Of a DNA stretch of 14,328 nt, positions 7,854-13,170 are shown in pieces. The stretch's first letter is position 1. Each line of letters opens with the position of its first letter. The stretch is from Thermoplasmatota archaeon (lineage in GTDB: Bacteria; Pseudomonadota; Gammaproteobacteria; Burkholderiales; Thiobacillaceae). The position numbers and the translations under genes are program-made. The DNA lies in contig JAMCVR010000003.1 of NCBI GenBank assembly GCA_023475455.1, forward strand, positions 1 through 14,328. Direction: 5' to 3'. Below the pieces are notes generated by a model. It was given only the letters and a program-made list of their open reading frames with translations. It did no database searches and was not told the origin of the DNA.

Positions 7854-7983
7854 CGCCGCCGGGCTTCAGCGGCAGGTGCATCACCAGCGCGCCGAGGAAG
7901 GGACGCTCCATGATGAGGCGGGTGCGCGCGGCAGCCAGCTTGGTGAGGATGGGTTCGAGCGCGGGATCGTGTTGCTTAGCCAT
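7057..7983 (-). CDS. VWA-domain / metallopeptidase-like protein, N-terminal part (frameshifted)
   Basis: This holds the true start of the VWA gene (ATG at 7983, MAKQHDPALEPILTKLAAAR). Residues 1-258 are native: an N-terminal helical region, the HEAMH motif at 77-81 followed by CAMGH (possible third zinc ligand His86), the ILADQNFMTLSAEEIYPLIP segment, and the low-complexity acidic linker (DNDNESGASPDENQRQDN...). After SLPWRALLA the frame enters the repeated 644-bp copy out of phase and adds about 50 spurious residues before stopping. The VWA domain is therefore missing from this product. The gene starts 154 bp downstream of the MoxR ATPase stop, with one inverted-arm element between, and is probably in the same transcript. 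Confidence 0.8.
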   Translation of the reverse strand: MAKQHDPALEPILTKLAAARTRLIMERPFLGALVMHLPLKPGGDWCATTGTDAQAFYFNPKFIENLNLAQTQFVLAHEAMHCAMGHPHRRNHRVKRRWDVACDHAVNLILIEEGLKPPLHGILADQNFMTLSAEEIYPLIPEDTPEESFDQHLFDNDNESGASPDENQRQDNPDAGESGGQGKEGQSQAEEKEGSGSQASQKPNELSPSEREELAEQWKNRLAAAAQAARQAGKLSQSMMRWVDGLLAPSLPWRALLATGAPPPAPTRRRSISTRSSSRISISRRRSSCWRTRRCTARWATPTAATTG

Positions 7984-8002
7984 GGATCAACCCAAATTCC
8001 TC

Positions 8003-8117
8003 ACCACAGAGGCACGGAGAAAACCGAAGCAACCAAGGCATGCATTTCATCCGCCGGCTGGGCTTTCAGTGTTTTGCAACGCATGGGCTTCCTCTGTGTT
8101 CTCTGTGCCTCTGTGGT
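8003..8117. repeat. Intergenic inverted-arm element, member B
   Basis: A 115-bp element between the ATPase stop and the VWA start. The left arm ACCACAGAGGCACGGAGAAA is nearly the exact reverse complement of the right arm CTCTGTGCCTCTGTGGT with its flank. The core TTTCATCCGCCGGCTGGGCT matches the core of member A. This is the best-preserved copy and it would form a strong hairpin in the ATPase-VWA transcript. Confidence 0.88.
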
Positions 8118-8136
8118 TCCACTTCGGTTTTCAGGG

Positions 8137-9180
8137 TCAATGCTCGTACAGGACCAGATCGGTGATGCTGTTGGCCCATTCGGCGAACGCCGGCACCGCG
8201 AACAGCGGGCGCCCCACCGCGCGGTGCAGGTCGGACACCAGCATCACGCTCATTTCGCGCTGCGGAAAGCGCTGCGCGTATTTGAGGATGTTGCCGTACA
8301 CCGCCGCGGCGTTGCCGTTGTCGGCGGCCTGCAGGGCGCGCCGAACCAGCGCGGCGGCGACGCCGTACTGCAGGTCGATGCCGTCGGGCACCTCGGCCGC
8401 CGCGCCGGCGATGATGGCGTCGATGTCCGGCATCTGCGCCATGTTGTCGACGAAGGTCTTCAGCTCCAGCCCGGCCGACTGGCCGACGCAGGCCATCAGC
8501 GCATCGGCCAGCAGTCCGGTCCGGTCGAATTTCTGCAGCGCGCGGTGGGCGTACTCCCACGAGCGCGGGCTGGGAAAGGCGATCGGCGTGTGCGCCGGGT
8601 CGAAGCTGAACAGCAGGTCGGGGCGGAAGCGCAGGAAGGCGATCACGCGCGGGTCGATGGCCTCGCTGTGCGCCCAGTCGACCCAGTCGTCCAGATTCAC
8701 CTCGACTTCGTAATGGGTGAAGCGGTTGGCCAGCGGCGCCGGCATCGCGTAGGTCACGCCGCGGTCGCCCTGGCGGTTGCCGGCGGCGAAAATCACCCAG
8801 CCGTCGGGCACTTTGTATTCGCCCAGGCGGCGGTCGAGGATCAACTGGTAGGCGGCGGCCGACACGGTCGGCGGCGCCGAGGTGATCTCGTCGAGGAACA
8901 GGATGCCCGCCGGGCCGTGGCGCTCGGCATCGGGCAGCACCGCGGGAATCGACCATTCGACCAGCTGGCCGCTGCGGAAGGGGATGCCGCGCAGGTCGGT
9001 CGGCTCCATCTGGCTCAAACGGATGTCGATCAGCGGCACGCCGTGCTGCTGCGCGATCTTGGCGACGATCTGCGACTTGCCGACACCCGGCGGCCCCCAC
9101 AGCATCACCGGCGTGTGGTGGCCGTCGGCGGCGCTTTCGAATTCGCGGTCGAGGATGGTTTCGATGTGGGAGGGACGCAT
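8137..9180 (-). CDS. MoxR-type AAA+ ATPase
   Basis: A complete 347-aa AAA+ ATPase of the MoxR/dynein-related kind. Walker A is GPPGVGKS (residues 29-36), Walker B ILFLDE (93-98), with sensor 1 in VIFAAGNRQGD (Asn135) and the APLANRFTHYEVEV sensor/arginine region following. MoxR ATPases remodel or insert cofactors into partner proteins and are typically encoded beside a VWA-domain protein; the next gene downstream is exactly that, with an HExxH motif. The start at 9180 (MRPSHIETILDREFES) is chosen because it gives a normal family N-terminus. The frame stays open upstream to 9414, but that stretch crosses an intergenic repeat and looks non-coding; a TTG 21 bp upstream is an alternative, as the Shine-Dalgarno sequence is weak. 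The gene is divergent from the Nudix gene. Confidence 0.88.
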   Translation of the reverse strand: MRPSHIETILDREFESAADGHHTPVMLWGPPGVGKSQIVAKIAQQHGVPLIDIRLSQMEPTDLRGIPFRSGQLVEWSIPAVLPDAERHGPAGILFLDEITSAPPTVSAAAYQLILDRRLGEYKVPDGWVIFAAGNRQGDRGVTYAMPAPLANRFTHYEVEVNLDDWVDWAHSEAIDPRVIAFLRFRPDLLFSFDPAHTPIAFPSPRSWEYAHRALQKFDRTGLLADALMACVGQSAGLELKTFVDNMAQMPDIDAIIAGAAAEVPDGIDLQYGVAAALVRRALQAADNGNAAAVYGNILKYAQRFPQREMSVMLVSDLHRAVGRPLFAVPAFAEWANSITDLVLYEH

Positions 9181-9272
9181 GGACTTTACAACAAGCTGAG
9201 TGAGCCCAAATGATAATCGCTCGCGCCCCCGTGTTCCAGTTTCATCCTTGCTTGAGGAGGGGGGATTTTGAT

Positions 9273-9407
9273 ACCGTGGAGCGAACACGGAGAAACATGT
9301 CAAATCAGCGTATTGCATGGGTGCATGGGCTCGGCTTTCACCTGCCGGCTGCCTGGCTGATCGCGCAGCGTGCCTCAATAGCTTGTTTTCCTCTGTGTCT
9401 CTGGGGT
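9273..9407. repeat. Intergenic inverted-arm element, member C (copy 1)
   Basis: A ~135-bp degenerate member in the ATPase-Nudix divergent spacer. The left arm ACCGTGGAGCGAACACGGAG and right arm CCTCTGTGTCTCTGGGGT are partial reverse complements. The GAGAAAC border and the core CTTTCACCTGCCGGCTGCC are recognisably shared with members A and B, in the same orientation. It also lies where divergent promoters would be expected. Confidence 0.75.
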
Positions 9408-9441
9408 GAAGCATTTAGCAATGAACTGAAATGGACGCAGC

Positions 9442-9987
9442 ATGAATTTTTGCAGTGAATGTGGCGGCGCCGTGGTGCTGCGCGTGCCCGATGGCGATCA
9501 CCTGCCGCGCCATGTGTGTCCCGACTGCGGCACCATCCATTACCAGAACCCCAAGATGGTGGTCGGCTGCATCCCCGAATGGGAAGACAAGGTGCTGCTG
9601 TGCCGGCGCGCCATCGAACCCAGGTACGGGCTGTGGACGCTGCCCGCCGGCTTCATGGAAAACGGCGAGACCACGCTCGAAGGGGCGGCGCGCGAAACCC
9701 GGGAAGAAGCCGGGGCGCGCATCGAGGTCGGCGGACTCTACACCCTGTACAACCTGCCGCACATCAACCAGGTGTACTTCATGTTCCGCGCCCGGCTGCT
9801 GGATCTGGATTTTCAGCCCGGCGTCGAATCGCTCGAAACCCGGCTGTTCAGCGAAGCGACTTGCCGACACCCGGCGGCCCCCACAGCATCACCGGCGTGT
9901 GGTGGCCGTCGGCGGCGCTTTCGAATTCGCGGTCGAGGATGGTTTCGATGTGGGAGGGACGCATGGACTTTACAACAAGCTGAGTGA
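9442..9987 (+). pseudogene. Truncated duplicate of the Nudix hydrolase gene
   Basis: Codons 1-138 are identical to the intact Nudix gene at 10226, including the zinc ribbon and full Nudix box. At 9856 the frame runs into the second copy of the ATPase 5' end read on the wrong strand, adding about 43 unrelated Arg/Gly-rich residues. The last ~39 residues of the native C-terminus are lost. It keeps the catalytic box, so some activity cannot be excluded, but a folded enzyme is doubtful. It is a direct product of the 784-bp duplication and disappears if that is an artefact. Confidence 0.75.
9848..9964 (-). pseudogene. Duplicate 5' fragment of the MoxR ATPase gene
   Basis: The second copy of the ATPase start (ATG at 9964) reads residues 1-36, up to GPPGVGKS, and then runs in three codons into a stop inside the truncated Nudix copy on the opposite strand. 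It contains the Walker A loop and nothing else, so it cannot be functional. It marks the right half of the 784-bp duplication. Confidence 0.7.
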
Positions 9988-10056
9988 GCCCAAATGATAA
10001 TCGCTCGCGCCCCCGTGTTCCAGTTTCATCCTTGCTTGAGGAGGGGGGATTTTGAT

Positions 10057-10191
10057 ACCGTGGAGCGAACACGGAGAAACATGTCAAATCAGCGTATTGC
10101 ATGGGTGCATGGGCTCGGCTTTCACCTGCCGGCTGCCTGGCTGATCGCGCAGCGTGCCTCAATAGCTTGTTTTCCTCTGTGTCTCTGGGGT
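10057..10191. repeat. Intergenic inverted-arm element, member C (copy 2)
   Basis: The same element as at 9273-9407, shifted by 784 bp through the tandem duplication. It lies immediately upstream of the intact Nudix gene. Confidence 0.75.
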
Positions 10192-10225
10192 GAAGCATTT
10201 AGCAATGAACTGAAATGGACGCAGC

Positions 10226-10759
10226 ATGAATTTTTGCAGTGAATGTGGCGGCGCCGTGGTGCTGCGCGTGCCCGATGGCGATCACCTGCCGCGCCATGTG
10301 TGTCCCGACTGCGGCACCATCCATTACCAGAACCCCAAGATGGTGGTCGGCTGCATCCCCGAATGGGAAGACAAGGTGCTGCTGTGCCGGCGCGCCATCG
10401 AACCCAGGTACGGGCTGTGGACGCTGCCCGCCGGCTTCATGGAAAACGGCGAGACCACGCTCGAAGGGGCGGCGCGCGAAACCCGGGAAGAAGCCGGGGC
10501 GCGCATCGAGGTCGGCGGACTCTACACCCTGTACAACCTGCCGCACATCAACCAGGTGTACTTCATGTTCCGCGCCCGGCTGCTGGATCTGGATTTTCAG
10601 CCCGGCGTCGAATCGCTCGAAACCCGGCTGTTCAGCGAAGCCGAAATTCCCTGGGACGACATCGCCTTCCGTACCGTGCGCGCCACGCTGGAACAGTATT
10701 TCAGCGACCGCCGCGCCGGTTCGTTCGACTTCCATTTCGGCGACATCCGCACGCGCTGA
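10226..10759 (+). CDS. Nudix hydrolase with N-terminal zinc ribbon
   Basis: A complete 177-aa Nudix enzyme. Residues 4-29 form a zinc ribbon (CSEC near the start, CPDC at 26-29), and the Nudix box spans G70 to A92 with GFMENGE, then RETREEAGA, fitting GX5EX7REUXEEXGU with all the Mg-binding glutamates. The family hydrolyses nucleoside diphosphates linked to another moiety; zinc-ribbon members near NudC/YjhB act on NADH, ADP-ribose or similar substrates, but the substrate cannot be read from sequence. It ends FGDIRTR and converges on the 502-aa gene, with a hairpin element between. The start at 10226 gives the ribbon intact, though the ribosome site (GGA, 7 bp upstream) is weak. It is divergent from the ATPase. 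Confidence 0.9.
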   Translation: MNFCSECGGAVVLRVPDGDHLPRHVCPDCGTIHYQNPKMVVGCIPEWEDKVLLCRRAIEPRYGLWTLPAGFMENGETTLEGAARETREEAGARIEVGGLYTLYNLPHINQVYFMFRARLLDLDFQPGVESLETRLFSEAEIPWDDIAFRTVRATLEQYFSDRRAGSFDFHFGDIRTR

Positions 10760-10801
10760 AATTCAGACTGCCACGCTGCGGTCGGGGATATCGGGAAACC
10801 A

Positions 10802-10874
10802 TTCACAAAGAGGATGCAGAGGACCCGGAGGAAATGCGAATGGGGTTTCCTCCCTGCCCTCCGCATCCTCATTG
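10802..10874. terminator. Long hairpin between convergent genes; shorter relative of the inverted-arm elements
   Basis: AGGATGC (10811-10817) pairs with GCATCCT (10863-10869) and GGAGGAAA (10827-10834) with TTTCCTCC (10846-10853), with mismatches between and an 11-base loop. The outer arms TTCACAAAGAGG and CCTCATTGTAA echo the CACAGAGG arms of members A-C, but the core is absent. Its position between the Nudix stop (10759) and the opposing 502-aa gene stop (10885) suits a bidirectional terminator. No long U-run follows on the plus strand. Confidence 0.6.
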
Positions 10875-10875
10875 T

Positions 10876-10891
10876 AAAAACGCCTCAGGCG
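10876..10891 (-). terminator. Candidate intrinsic terminator overlapping the stop codon
   Basis: On the minus strand the sequence reads CGCCTGAGGCGTTTTTAC: a short CGCC/GGCG stem whose loop is the TGA stop codon, followed by five T residues. The stem is only 4 bp, so it may act together with the longer hairpin just downstream. Confidence 0.45.
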
Positions 10892-12393
10892 GCGGCGGCG
10901 AACTGCTCCCGTCCCACCACATCCATCCCCACGCGCAGCCAGCCTTCGTGGCTTTCCTGCACCTCGCCCAGCCGCAAGCGATACACCGTATCGCCGTCGC
11001 GCAGCATCAGCGGCGCGCCCAGGCGGTAATGCGTCTGTGGAATCAACAGGTTGCTGACCCCTTGCTCGGTATGCGTCATGGGCATGAACACGGCCCAGGT
11101 TTTTTCCTGCGCGCCACCCGCGGCGCCCGGCTCGAAATAGATCTCCACCCGCTTGGGGTGACGTGACAGGCGTTGCGTACCCACCAAATGCTGGCCGTCT
11201 TCTTCCCGATTCCAGCGGATCGCCAGCAATTGCCAGACGTTCTCCGACGGATCCCAGCTCACCGCCACCAGGCGGCCATGCGGAAGCGTCGTTGCCTCGG
11301 ACAAGGCAAAGCCCATGCCTTCCGTGCTCTCGTCGCGCAGCATCCAGGGCTCCAGGGCCGGGCGCGCCTTGTCGGCGTCGACATGCGCCAGCGCGGCCAG
11401 GATATTGTCCATCCCCGCCGCCGCCCACACGCGGCCGAAGCGATGCGTGCGTTGACGGCTGCGACGAATGCCACCGCGTTCGATCAGGCTGGCCACCTGC
11501 TGGGCGAGTGCGCCCCCCTCCACCGTGGCCGAGCCCTGATCGAGCGATCGCAAATAATCGATCAGCGGGCGCAGGGCAAAGTACCGCAGGCGGCGCCCTT
11601 GCATCCAGCCGTTTTCCAGTACGCAGGCTCCTTCGCTGAGCGACAGGTCCACCACGTGCGTGTGCGCCTCGCGCTGCGGCACGGTTTCGGGCAGCGGCAA
11701 AGGCTCGTAGCCGTCGAGAAGCTGCGCAATCGACTCGATTTCCTGCGTGCGGTAGCCCAGCGGATGCACCAGCCCCATCAACACCACCAGCGCGTATTCG
11801 CGTGCGCAGTGCGTGGGGCGCGCATTGACCGGCACGTCCTGCGTCGCAAAGCCATCGCGTTCGACCAGGCGGTAGATCTTGTGCACGCGGCGCCAGGCCG
11901 ACGCGGCCGGGTTGCGCGCCTGGTGATAGTCCCAGCGCATGACCAGTCCGGCATAGCGCAGCGCACGGGCGGCAAACTCGGCGACATGGGGCTTGAGTTC
12001 GGCGCTGGCCGGATTGCGGTAGGCCTGCTTCAGCATGCTCAGCCAGGCCTCCGCCAGCAGCGACCAGAACACCCACGATTCGCGCCACAACGCCTGGCGC
12101 GCCAGGCGGAACGAGGCCTGATTTCGCACATACTGCTCGACGATGCGCAACTGCAAAGGCAAACCCATCTCCTCCAGTTTCAGGAGCGATTTCATGCGGC
12201 TGAGCGAAGCCGCTGCGTTTTCCGCATTGAAGCGCTCCAGGCCTTCGACCAGTGCATGGTGCGTGTCGTAATCGGAATCCGCAGGCAGGGTTTTCAGCCA
12301 TTTTTCGGTGGCCTTCACAGAAGAAAACGGCGATCCCCCTCCGGCTTTCCTGCGGCGTGCGATCGTGCTCAACATGTCAAAAAAATCGGTCAT
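10885..12393 (-). CDS. Uncharacterised ~502-aa protein
   Basis: A complete 502-codon gene; I do not recognise the family. There is no signal peptide or membrane segment, so it is probably cytoplasmic. The N-terminal two-thirds (about 1-330) is helical and rich in Ala/Leu/Arg (for example FRLARQALWRESWVFWSLLAEAWL), with repeated amphipathic helices. The last ~150 residues look beta-rich (HGRLVAVSWDPSENVWQLLA, GTQRLSRHPKRVEIYF, YRLGAPLMLRDGDTVYRLRLGEV). The beta part loosely suggests a PilZ-like barrel, but I cannot find the RxxxR...(D/N)xSxxG signature, so no c-di-GMP role is claimed. The start at 12393 (MTDFFDMLSTIARRRK) has a weak ribosome site; ATG 12375 is an alternative. It stands alone, convergent with the Nudix gene and divergent from tRNA-Ser. 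Confidence 0.78.
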   Translation of the reverse strand: MTDFFDMLSTIARRRKAGGGSPFSSVKATEKWLKTLPADSDYDTHHALVEGLERFNAENAAASLSRMKSLLKLEEMGLPLQLRIVEQYVRNQASFRLARQALWRESWVFWSLLAEAWLSMLKQAYRNPASAELKPHVAEFAARALRYAGLVMRWDYHQARNPAASAWRRVHKIYRLVERDGFATQDVPVNARPTHCAREYALVVLMGLVHPLGYRTQEIESIAQLLDGYEPLPLPETVPQREAHTHVVDLSLSEGACVLENGWMQGRRLRYFALRPLIDYLRSLDQGSATVEGGALAQQVASLIERGGIRRSRQRTHRFGRVWAAAGMDNILAALAHVDADKARPALEPWMLRDESTEGMGFALSEATTLPHGRLVAVSWDPSENVWQLLAIRWNREEDGQHLVGTQRLSRHPKRVEIYFEPGAAGGAQEKTWAVFMPMTHTEQGVSNLLIPQTHYRLGAPLMLRDGDTVYRLRLGEVQESHEGWLRVGMDVVGREQFAAAA

Positions 12394-12550
12394 GGCTGGC
12401 GTCGGGGTGTTGCGGATATCTGCTGACCAGCACCATTTATGCCAGCCATGCCGGGCAGAACGTGCATTTCAACGCATTGGTTTTGCTCAGGTTTGCCGCC
12501 ACTGCTTGCGGTTATGCCGTGGCGGGGTAACGAAAACCCGACACCCGCTG

Positions 12551-12565
12551 TTGACGCCGCGTCAA
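12551..12565. promoter_or_regulatory. Perfect palindrome, possible operator
   Basis: TTGACGCCGCGTCAA is a perfect 7-bp inverted repeat around one central base. It lies between the divergent 502-aa gene and tRNA-Ser, 70 bp upstream of the tRNA -10 box. It could be a dimeric regulator site; no regulator gene is nearby and the assignment is open. Confidence 0.3.
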
Positions 12566-12597
12566 TCCTTACCGGCGCGGCTTGCCGTCTCGCTGCC

Positions 12598-12626
12598 CTC
12601 ACAAAGCCGGGCGAACCCGCTACAAT
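12598..12626 (+). promoter_or_regulatory. Sigma-70-type promoter for tRNA-Ser
   Basis: A -10 box TACAAT (12621-12626, 5/6 match) lies 10 bp before the tRNA 5' end, with CTCACA (12598-12603, 4/6) at the -35 position and a 17-bp spacer. The GC-rich discriminator CCGCGCC between -10 and start is typical of stringently controlled stable-RNA promoters. Confidence 0.65.
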
Positions 12627-12635
12627 CCGCGCCGT

Positions 12636-12725
12636 GGAGGCGTGGCCGAGCGGTTTAAGGCACCGGTCTTGAAAACCGGCGATGGTGCAAGCCATCCGTG
12701 AGTTCGAATCTCACCGCCTCCGCCA
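12636..12725 (+). tRNA. tRNA-Ser (anticodon UGA)
   Basis: A full class II tRNA of 90 nt with encoded CCA. The acceptor stem GGAGGCG (12636-12642) pairs with CGCCTCC (12715-12721), with discriminator G and CCA at 12723-12725. The D arm is GCCGAGCGGTTTAAGGC; the anticodon stem is CCGGT/ACCGG with loop CTTGAAA, giving anticodon TGA. A long variable arm (GCGATGGTGCAAGCCATCC) is as expected for serine, and the T arm contains GTTCGAATC. It reads UCN codons, chiefly UCA. It is a common integration site in bacteria, but no integrase or repeated 3' end is seen in the following 1.6 kb. Confidence 0.97.
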
Positions 12726-12978
12726 TCCGAACGCGCACTTCTTCAAGGCCGGTGCATGTGTTTCTTCAGCCATGCGACAAAGCGCGCGCGGAGTGGCGGC
12801 GTGAAGCACGACGTTCAACCGCCGTGACCGCACCCGAAAAGACGGCGTCCTGCGAAAGCCATGTCATGTAAAACGCCATGGGAGCACCCGCGTCGCCACG
12901 AAGGTGAATGCGCGCGGTAACGGGGGCCGTTCAAGGCATATGGTTGCCGTTGCCCCTTGGGGGCAGGCGAATCTCCAG
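12726..12978. other. Intergenic region with no recognisable gene
   Basis: I see no convincing coding region here. A small hairpin TGCCCC-TTG-GGGGCA (12951-12965) ends just before the copper-type box, with no T-run. There is no classical terminator after the tRNA. Short plus-strand frames here and across the operator lack ribosome sites and overlap regulatory DNA. Confidence 0.5.
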
Positions 12979-12994
12979 ATGACAAATTTGTCAT
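12979..12994. promoter_or_regulatory. CusR/CopR-type copper box
   Basis: ATGACAAATTTGTCAT is a perfect 16-bp palindrome. It equals the inner part of the published E. coli CusR box (ATGACAA-NN-TTGTCAT). A further half site GTCAT at 13001-13005 repeats the right half with an 11-bp period, as usual for OmpR-family regulators. It stands upstream of a SHOCT protein and a multicopper oxidase, which makes a copper-responsive two-component regulator the likely binder. That regulator is not in the window. Confidence 0.75.
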
Positions 12995-13022
12995 TCCGCC
13001 GTCATCTTTTGGCTGGGATTTC

Positions 13023-13028
13023 TATACC
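13023..13028 (+). promoter_or_regulatory. Candidate -10 box of the copper operon
   Basis: TATACC lies about 39 bp after the centre of the copper box, which would place the box near -48 relative to the start of transcription, as in activated CusR/PcoR promoters. No good -35 hexamer is present at 17 bp, consistent with activator dependence. A ~140-nt leader then precedes the SHOCT gene. Confidence 0.4.
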
Positions 13029-13170
13029 AGAATGGATACGGGACACATGCAAACCGCGCCGACATAAAAGGAATGTTATCCGGAATGTTGGCAGATTAAG
13101 CACGTAGGCGGCAGGCCGCGGATACTCTCCGGGCCCGCTTATCCGGAACGGTCTGATCGGGAGAAAAGCG

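Larger units (their letters stand above)
9072..10639. repeat. Direct tandem duplication, 784-bp unit (x2)
   Basis: Copy 1 is 9072-9855 and copy 2 is 9856-10639, identical where compared, with 2 bp of microhomology (GC) at the joint. The unit covers the first 37 codons of the ATPase, the divergent promoter region with its inverted-arm element, and the first 138 codons of the Nudix gene. The intact ATPase uses copy 1 and the intact Nudix gene uses copy 2, so both survive while the divergent control region is doubled. Confidence 0.97.

Noticed and set aside
6044..9213. Long plus-strand frames opposite the VWA and ATPase genes (6044-7483, 7528-9213)
   Set aside because: Antisense shadows; the minus strand carries HExxH, MIDAS, Walker A and Walker B motifs in order, while the plus frames show only repetitive Arg/Gly/Val text and start within intergenic repeats.
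9181..9414. N-terminal extension of the MoxR ATPase to 9414
   Set aside because: The added 78 residues cross the inverted-arm intergenic element and read as non-coding; the family N-terminus begins at MRPSHIET.
5596..10191. CRISPR-like repeat arrangement from the recurring ACCACAGAGG arms
   Set aside because: Copies are hundreds of bases apart, inverted within each element, and no regular spacers or cas genes occur.
10763..12301. Alternative 512-codon minus-strand frame over the 502-aa gene
   Set aside because: It overlaps the better frame almost completely, runs through the terminator hairpin, and is extremely rich in Arg/Gly/Ala; the 10885-12393 frame has balanced composition and stops at a terminator.
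12904..13107. 67-codon plus-strand frame before the SHOCT gene
   Set aside because: It overlaps the copper-type operator and its promoter and has no ribosome site or domain.
13076..13148. Direct repeat TTATCCGGAA at 13076-13085 and 13139-13148 in the copper leader
   Set aside because: Only 10 bp, two copies, no clear spacing relation to promoter elements; may be chance.
12636..13170. tRNA-Ser as an integration site of a genomic island
   Set aside because: No integrase, no repeated tRNA 3' end downstream within the window, and composition does not change visibly after the tRNA.
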